DNA of 64,000 nucleotides, taken from positions 1,116,001 through 1,180,000 of the forward strand of contig WJXW01000013.1 in the NCBI GenBank assembly GCA_015832175.1, given 5' to 3'. Made by a program: the position numbers and the translations under genes. This document shows positions 57,862-64,000 of this stretch, piece after piece. Within the stretch, counting starts at the first letter, position 1. Each line of letters opens with the position of its first letter. Source of the stretch: Paraphaeosphaeria minitans (Eukaryota; Ascomycota; Dothideomycetes; Pleosporales; Didymosphaeriaceae). The notes beneath the pieces were generated by a model. The model did no database searches, was not told where the DNA came from, and saw nothing but the letters and a program-made list of their open reading frames with translations.

Positions 57862-59539
57862 AGGTACTAGAAGGTCTAGAAGGTTACCCTTTATCCTCTA
57901 GCCTCTACCTCCTCTTTATAACTTTGTTATAGTTTTGGCTTTTAATTATAGAACTAACTAGATCTTCGTCTAGTTTTGTAGGGCTATTTTCTAGGGTAAA
58001 GTTTTCTAGACCTTAAGGTAAATCTAAATAAACTTTTTCCTCTAGATAGGCGTTAGGAAAAGCCTTTTTCATACCCTATATATAAATTTCCTAGTTTAAA
58101 CTGGAAAAATAGGATAATAGAAGCCTTATAAGACTAGATTTAGAGGTAGTAGTAAAGGTTTCTTTATAGTTAATTCTATACTTTTATAGGAATCCTTTAG
58201 CTACGTATCTAGTCTTGTATTTATTTATAGGGCCGTCTAGGTGATATTTCCTAGTTAAAACCTATATATCCTTGATAAAGAGTTTATTAGGTTTAATAAC
58301 TAGGTCCTATGTTTTATTTTAGATTAGATTTTCTGTCTCTAATTTTATAGCTTTTAGGTAAAAATCTTTATTAGGATTAGTTAGAACTTATTTATAGATC
58401 TTTAGCTCTTCTATACTAGTAACTAGTATATTTTTTTCTTCTAGCTCTTTATATAGGTTTTTCTAACTTATATTAGTAGTTTTAGGAATTAGTTCTTTAT
58501 TCCTATTTATAACTACTTTAGGGCTAGAGTCTTGTTAAGCCTTAGGAATATTATCTTCCTAACTAGGCTCTATAGGCTCTAGTTAATTATAAATCTCTAT
58601 AACCCTTTCCTAATTATTTGGCTTATAGAGGTATCCTTCTAGTACCTTATGATCTCTAGTATATACTATTTTATTTTTGCTAGGGTTAAACAATAAGTAC
58701 TAGTTAGAGTTATAACCTATTAGATAGTAGTGAGTAGCCCTAGCGTTTAGTTTATTAATATGACTACTAGGTTCTTTATAACAAGTTAGGGAACCACAAA
58801 TCTTTAGGTTTTCTATATTAGGTACTTTATTATACTTTTAGAAGAATACTGTTTTATAGCCTATAAAACTATTAGAAGTTCTATTATGTAGGTAGACTCT
58901 AGTTAATAGAGCTTCTCTCTATATAACTTTAAAAAGATTAGATTAGATTAATAAGACTCTAACTTTATTTAATAGTAGCCTATTTATAATTTTTACAGCT
59001 CTATTTTGCTTAGGTGTATAGGGGCCAGAAAAACGAACTATAATACCTTTTTCTTCTAGGTATCTTATACAATCTTTTAATATAAATTTATTATGTAGTT
59101 ATAGGGCTTTAAGCTTAGAAGAACTCTATAGTTCTACTTTACTTATAAATTAGCTTATAGCCTCTATAATATTTTCCCTACTTTTTAGGAGAGTTACTTC
59201 TAGAGATTTTATAAAACTATCTCTAAAAGTAATAAAGTATTTCTACTTTTTTAGCGTTTAACGATTTATAGGTTCCCCTATATCTCTATATACTAGGTCT
59301 AAGTAATTATCTACTTTAGTAGAATGTCCTCTATTAACCCGTTTAGTTAACTTGGCCTAGATACAGATAGGATAGGAATCTAGACTAGTTCTAGAGTTAT
59401 CTAGATCCTTTTTATCTAGTTTAATACCCTGAGCGGATGCTTTAAGGGCTAATAGGACTTTATTATTAATATGCCCTAGTCTATTATGCCATAGTTGCAT
59501 AGAGTTATTATTAATAACTATTGTCTTTATAGAATTAAC
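57862..59539 (-). pseudogene. pol: C2 pol, N-terminal part: pre-integrase, integrase, RT start
   Basis: Minus strand. MQLWHNRLGHINNKVLLAL at about 59440-59500 is the GAG-pre-integrase motif, fully intact, followed by YPICI (the C-x2-C of the zinc finger, first Cys now Tyr). The integrase core lies at about 58600-59350. RT begins at about 58150 (GMKKAFPNAYLEEKVYLDLP, the fungal Copia equivalent of DVKTAFLNGxLEEEVYM). A stop-free run of about 60 C2 codons at 59357-59539 is the best kept part. It is cut at 59540 by G9 and at 57861 by the insertion block. Confidence 0.85.
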
Positions 59540-59903
59540 TATTAAATTTAAGAGAGTAGCTAGTCCTAAAGGGTTAAGGTTAGTTCTCGGGCAGGAGTAC
59601 TTACAGAAGATGGAAGGTCTTATTAATATCATAGTATCTTACAAAGTGTAATAAGTTAATAATTTAGTCTACTAGAATCTAAACAATAAATTAATAAACA
59701 GATTAAACACGAGTATAAAAGGTCTATCCTCGCGTTTCTATATAATAAGGCTACTTAGCTACTTAGTACTACTAAGTAACTAAATATATTACGTAACCTA
59801 ATCTCAGTTACTTAGCGTTCCTTTATTACGTTTATAACCCTATTATTGCTTTATTACACCTTTATAAGCGCCTAAGTCCTACATTATTATCTAGTTTATA
59901 ACA
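59540..59903 (-). repeat. G9 3' LTR
   Basis: 364 bp, TATTAAATTT...TATAACA. The first ~200 bp match G6 and the solo LTR; the rest is different and contains CTTAGTACTACTAAGTAACT-type inverted words. On the minus strand GGAAGGGAGGGGATAA adjoins it as the polypurine tract. Confidence 0.88.
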
Positions 59904-59940
59904 TTATCCCCTCCCTTCCTATTCTTCGTTCTAAACAATT

Positions 59941-60480
59941 ATGCCTACTAACCGTAATTCTATAAAGCGTTATTATAACCTTATTTTTACTATTAAAAAG
60001 TATAGTGTAACTATAGTATTAAAGTGCTCCTTCTACAAATCGTATTCCTACGTTTATAAGATCTATATTAGCTTAGGGAAGTGTAGTAAGTGCTAGAAAT
60101 AAGGCTTAAAGTATAACGTGTCTGTTACTTAGAATAAGTTCTCGCGATTAATTTCTAAGAAGAAGAAGTTAGAGGCATAAGTATTAGAGGCGTAAAAAGA
60201 ATAAAATACAGCGTTTAAAGCTATACGCATAGCGCGTATAAAAAAAAATTAGTTATTAAAGTAGTTAGCGTAGAATAAAAAGCGTGCTAGTAAGGTTATT
60301 ACAGTAGAGACTACTGCCTTAACAGAGCTAGAGCTAAAGCTAGAGGAGAATCCAGCCTATCCTACTTAGCCTACTAGCCCTACGGAACTTAGTACGTCTA
60401 TATAGTTAGTAATAGATAACCTCTTTTTAGATTTCTAGAATAACTTAGCGACGCTGCCCTCCTAGATAAGAATAATATTA
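59941..60480 (+). pseudogene. G9 accessory frame: homologue of the G6 seven-Cys frame
   Basis: Starts at ATG 59941, plus strand, antisense to G9 pol. The motif at about 60030-60120 aligns with G6: KCSFYKSYSYVYK, then GKCSKC-stop-K-stop-GLKYNV. Four of the first five spacings coincide with G6, and the missing Cys are Tyr codons TAC/TAT. Then come Lys/Glu/Ala-rich helix (KKKKLEA-type, RIKKN) and a Glu/Pro-rich tail (LTELELKLEENPAYP-type). Outside the motif it differs from G6, so the Cys layout was kept while the rest diverged. Product unknown. Confidence 0.68.
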
Positions 60481-60539
60481 TATTGTGTCGTTTTCTATTA
60501 GAATTCTCTAATCTTCTACTAATAGTTTCCTAAATAACC

Positions 60540-60760
60540 CTTTAGTTTCTAAGTGTTTTTGCTGTGTGGGTAACCTTTCTATTTAACTAGGTATATATTA
60601 TTTTACTAATTATAATCTAGGATTCTTTTAACTTTAAATTTGGTTTCTTCTTTAGCTTAGTAGTAGAAAGTTATTTTAATTAGAGTATTAGGGTCTGCTA
60701 GTTCTAGTAATAATACGTAAAATACTAGGTGTATCTTTACATTAGCTAGTAGTTCTAGTT
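60540..60760 (-). pseudogene. G9 chromodomain
   Basis: Minus strand: VKRILDYN, then NNIYLVK-stop-KGYPHSKNT, as in G6 with the Trp codon now TAG. Confidence 0.82.
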
Positions 60761-63700
60761 TATAGTTTACTAGCAAGATCTGTTTAGAAATATAAAATAG
60801 TCTAACCTTAATATAATCTAGTTTCTTGTACTTTTTTTTTATGTACGAAAATTCTTTGTAAGTAGATAGACTTTATGCCCCTTCTTTAGCTAAGGTGCCA
60901 TTTTTCTTTTTTTATTCTAGTATAAAATTAATTACTACTAAACTTTTTCGAGGTTCTCTTAGAGTTATTAGTGTATTTTCTTTATATTTTCTACTATATC
61001 TACAGCTTCTTTTACTTTAATTATCGTAGGAAATTGTTAATTAAAGAAATGTAGGTGTCTTCTATCGTTTACATAGAATGGTGTATGTCCTAATACTACT
61101 AATACTTTGTTATTATAGGCTAACTATGCTATAGGAAGTAGTAAAACATAGTTATTCTTCTAACTATTACAGTAGATACGTAGGTACGTTTCCATAGTTT
61201 AGTTTATACGTTCTATCTATCTATCTATTTATAAATAGTAAGCTATTAATAGCTTTTGTTTCGTTCTAAGTAGGGCCATAAGCGTTATCTAGTAATTTAA
61301 CGTAAACAGGTTATCTCTATTGCTAATAATTATTTTCAGGATTCTATAATATCTAATTAGTTAGTCCAGAATAAAAAAAGCAAGTCTTTTTGCCGTTATT
61401 CTCTTAAGGCATGAAATAAGCTTAATATACTTAGTTAGTGAGTAGGCTACTACTAGTATACTATCGTATTTCATTCCTATTATTAGATCCTTAGAGTTTA
61501 GAATTCCTATAATAGAATTTATAGCAATATCTTCCTATAGTGCTATTAGTATTTTAATTACTTATATCTCTCTATATTTAAAATATGTGCTGTGTTTATT
61601 TCTCTAGTATTCTACACATTTATAAATATAAGTTATTACAGCTTCTTTAATTGCTTTAAAGGTGTAGTTCCTTTAGATAAGGTCTATTATCTTTATAATA
61701 CCTAGGTATCGGTACATAGGGTTATCGTGGTATTATTAGATGATCTTAGTCTATAGATGTTCTAGAACTTCCTAGTTAATTACTAAAAGTTAATTTAGTT
61801 CTACTATTAGTTCTAGAGATCCATTTGTAGCTTTAGGAAGGATTACAGAGAAGGTTTTTACTTTTCCTTCTACTAGATTACTTTATTAGCTAAGAGCGTC
61901 TACTCTGCCATTTTCTTTTCTAGCTACATAGATAATTTTAAACTTACATTACCTAGTAGTCTATAACTATCTTTATTGTTATAGCGTAAGTTCTTTTGTT
62001 ATTATGAACCTTAGAAGGTTCTTATAATCTATATAGATTTCTAGCGTTAAGTAACTAAGCGCGTCGACCCTCTAGTGTTTTAAGGCTTTAATAATAGTGT
62101 AGAGTTTTTTATTATATATATTTTATTGTGTTTTGGCATTATTAAATTTGTATGAATAATAGGTAATTAGGTGTTCTTTACTATTACGTTTTTATTTAGC
62201 GTAGGCGCCTAGCGCAAGATTACTAGCGTCTATTTTAAGCGTAGTAGTTTATTACTTCTAAAATAAATAAGGATAGGTTTTATAATACATACTATCTTAA
62301 GAAGTTGGAATAACATTGCGCACTTATTTATCTATTTAAAGGGTACGTTCTTCTTTATAAGATTTATTAAAGGTATCGTGACCTTTACGTAATTTCACAT
62401 GAATTATTAGTTAAATGTATAAAATTCTAAGAATTCTTAGATATTCCTAGCCGTTTTTAGTACTCGCCAGTTCTTAATATATTTAACTTTACTTAGTGCT
62501 ATTTTAATTCCTTCTATAGTAATAATGTGTCCTAGGAATTTAAGTTATTTAACATTAAACTTATATTTCTTAAGTTTAATGTGAAGGCATGCTTTATCTA
62601 GTGCTTCTAGTACTATCTAACTTAGTGTGGTTAGATTTGTTTTTAGAAAAGATAAGAATGTCGTCTATATACGTAATAATTAATATGTCTAGATATTTAC
62701 AAAGTACGTTATTAATAAGTGCTATAAAAGCTGCTAGTGCATTTGTAAGTCTAAAAGGTATAACCTTATATTTAAATAGTCTATAGCGTAATTAAAACGC
62801 TGTTTTCTATTCTTTACCTTTCTTGATTTATATAAGGTGTTCACCGTCTCTTAGATCTATTATTATAAATATCTTGGCTTAAAATAATTAATCTCGTAAC
62901 TCTATAATATTTAGTAGTAGATATTAGTTCTTTATTATTATATTGTTAAGTTGTTAGTAGTTAACACATAGTCTATCTAATCTATCCTTTTTCTTAACAA
63001 ATATAAAAGGGCTTACTACTAGTAACTTTAATAGTTATATATATCCTTTCTTAAGGTTTATTTTAATAAAATCACGTTCTTTAAGGAGTTCTTCTCCTAT
63101 TTTACTATATAGTAGTCCAAAGGGTGGCGTCTTCTCTTTTTCCAGGTCTATTATAAGATCCTAGGGTTAATATTCTAGTAGGTTTACTTTTCCTTCCTTT
63201 TCTATAAATATGTGTGTCTATTTCTTATATTCTCTTAGTAAGGTAAGGATTGTGCTATTGTCCTCCTTCTCGCACTTCTTAATGTAGTAGTTCCTACTAG
63301 CGTCTACTAAAGTGTGCTTCTATTTTTTAACTATCTATTATAGTATTATATTGTTAATAACTCTCTTACCTACTATTATTTTTAGTTAATGCGTAGGCTT
63401 TATTTATAATATATAATTATAGTTTTTAAACAATATTTTCTTTGTACCCTAGTTAATCTGCGGGTTATACATTATTAACTAAAGTAATCTTTAGACTAAC
63501 TTATGCTTAGATTCTAGTAAGATATCTAAGGTAAGTTTCTCTCTATATCCTTAGACTATTATTATAGTTATAACCTTCTAGTATATCTAAGGTGTCTTAG
63601 GCATTAGTGATCTATTTACAACATAGATAATATAAGGTACTTTTTTCTCTAATATTATAAGTCCTGCTTGTCTTACTATTTAATAAGATATAAAGTTCCT

Positions 63701-64000
63701 TTCTACTCCTAAGTCTATAAGAGCTTAAGCCTATATTTCTTTTAGCCATACTAGTAGCTTAACTAATACTGTGCCTACTATAGTATTTAATTTAATAAAA
63801 TCGTTTTCTCGTCGAAGCTTAGGCCTAAAAAAGACATATATTTATGTAGGGTATAGTTAAGTTCTAGTGCCTAGTATACCTTTCTAAGTATCTACTTTTC
63901 TTATTGTTCTTAAGTACGTAGCTTATATAGATCGTCTTTTTCTTCCTATAAAGATGTTCTACTGTTTTTCCTCCTGTAGTCTTTACTATTCCTATGTACT
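60761..64000 (-). pseudogene. pol: G9 pol: protease, RT, RNase H, integrase
   Basis: RT catalytic box YIDDILIF at about 62645-62668. RNase H IDASNLALGA at about 62205-62235 (TDASDLTLGA in G6, changed by C/T and G/A). The integrase zinc finger is near 61600. The protease region is at about 63690-63740. The plus-strand 65-codon frame at 62589-62786 is a shadow of RT. Confidence 0.85.

Larger units (their letters stand above)
43528..59539 (-). mobile_element. C2: Ty1/Copia retrotransposon, heavily interrupted
   Basis: Minus-strand Copia: 3' LTR 43528-43834, purine tract 43835-43856, RNase H 43940-44250, RT C-terminal part 44860-45105, then a 12.7-kb insertion block, RT N-terminal part and integrase 57862-59350, and pre-integrase to 59539, where G9 inserted. 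Gag and the 5' LTR are beyond the window. Confidence 0.75.
59540..64000 (-). mobile_element. G9: chromodomain Gypsy (sister of G6), truncated by the window edge
   Basis: 3' LTR 59540-59903; the 5' LTR is outside, so the TSD (TTAAC on the left) cannot be checked. The order accessory frame, chromodomain, integrase, RNase H, RT, protease matches G6 nearly base for base outside the LTR and the accessory frame, with more RIP changes. The window ends between protease and gag. Confidence 0.9.

Noticed and set aside
1..64000. Reassigned stop codons (TAA/TAG read as amino acids), since long frames are broken only by these.
   Set aside because: The stops sit where the families have Trp as well as Gln, and Cys-to-Tyr and His-to-Tyr changes accompany them on both strands. 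RIP explains all of these; a code change would not.

Overview
The window looks like a gene-free, repeat-only block from a filamentous ascomycete (Pezizomycotina). It is a graveyard of nested LTR retrotransposons. The DNA is dominated by TpA, CpA/TpG are scarce, CpG survives, and almost every coding frame is broken at Gln codons (CAA/CAG to TAA/TAG) and Trp codons (TGG to TAG). That is the footprint of repeat-induced point mutation (RIP). I found no host gene, tRNA, rRNA or CRISPR array. Every frame below is a pseudogene; domain borders are approximate, but most element ends are exact because LTR pairs and 5-bp target-site duplications (TSDs) can be read.

Layout, left to right. (1) 1-7038: 5' end of a minus-strand Ty3/Gypsy element (G1) whose LTR carries a heptamer array, split by a complete minus-strand Gypsy (G2, 368-6891, TSD GTAGG). 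(2) 7039-7460: piece of a non-autonomous LTR element (N1). (3) 7461-9300: plus-strand Gypsy integrase/chromodomain remnant (G3) holding a solo LTR (7740-8170). (4) 9300-13080 and 42671-43068: minus-strand gag, tandem array and 5' LTR of another Gypsy (G4). (5) 13081-42665: plus-strand heptamer-LTR Gypsy (G5, TSD TTTAT) inserted in G4. G5 is split by a Ty1/Copia (C1, 18011-39192, TSD CATTA), and C1 by two minus-strand chromodomain Gypsies: G6 (19417-26122, TSD AATGG) and G7 (30566-37703, TSD CTYCT). (6) 43528-59539: a minus-strand Copia (C2), split by an LTR-like sequence holding an unclassified 3-kb insert (U1) and a plus-strand Gypsy (G8, 48306-57687, TSD TCTAG), itself holding a 2.2-kb non-autonomous element (N2, 53035-55234, TSD CTACC). 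(7) 59540-64000: minus-strand Gypsy G9, sister of G6, inserted in C2 and running out of the window.

The most interesting pattern is not the retroelements but an extra reading frame they share. In G2, G5, G6, G7, G8 and G9 a gene-like frame lies between the end of pol and the 3' LTR, on the strand opposite to gag-pol. In G6 and G9 it has a seven-cysteine motif followed by a Lys/Glu-rich stretch; G2 has a shorter Cys motif. Other points of interest are heptamer arrays that make LTRs differ by exact multiples of 7 bp, an LTR family with a common half joined to unrelated other halves, and a possible extra sense frame after RNase H in C1.
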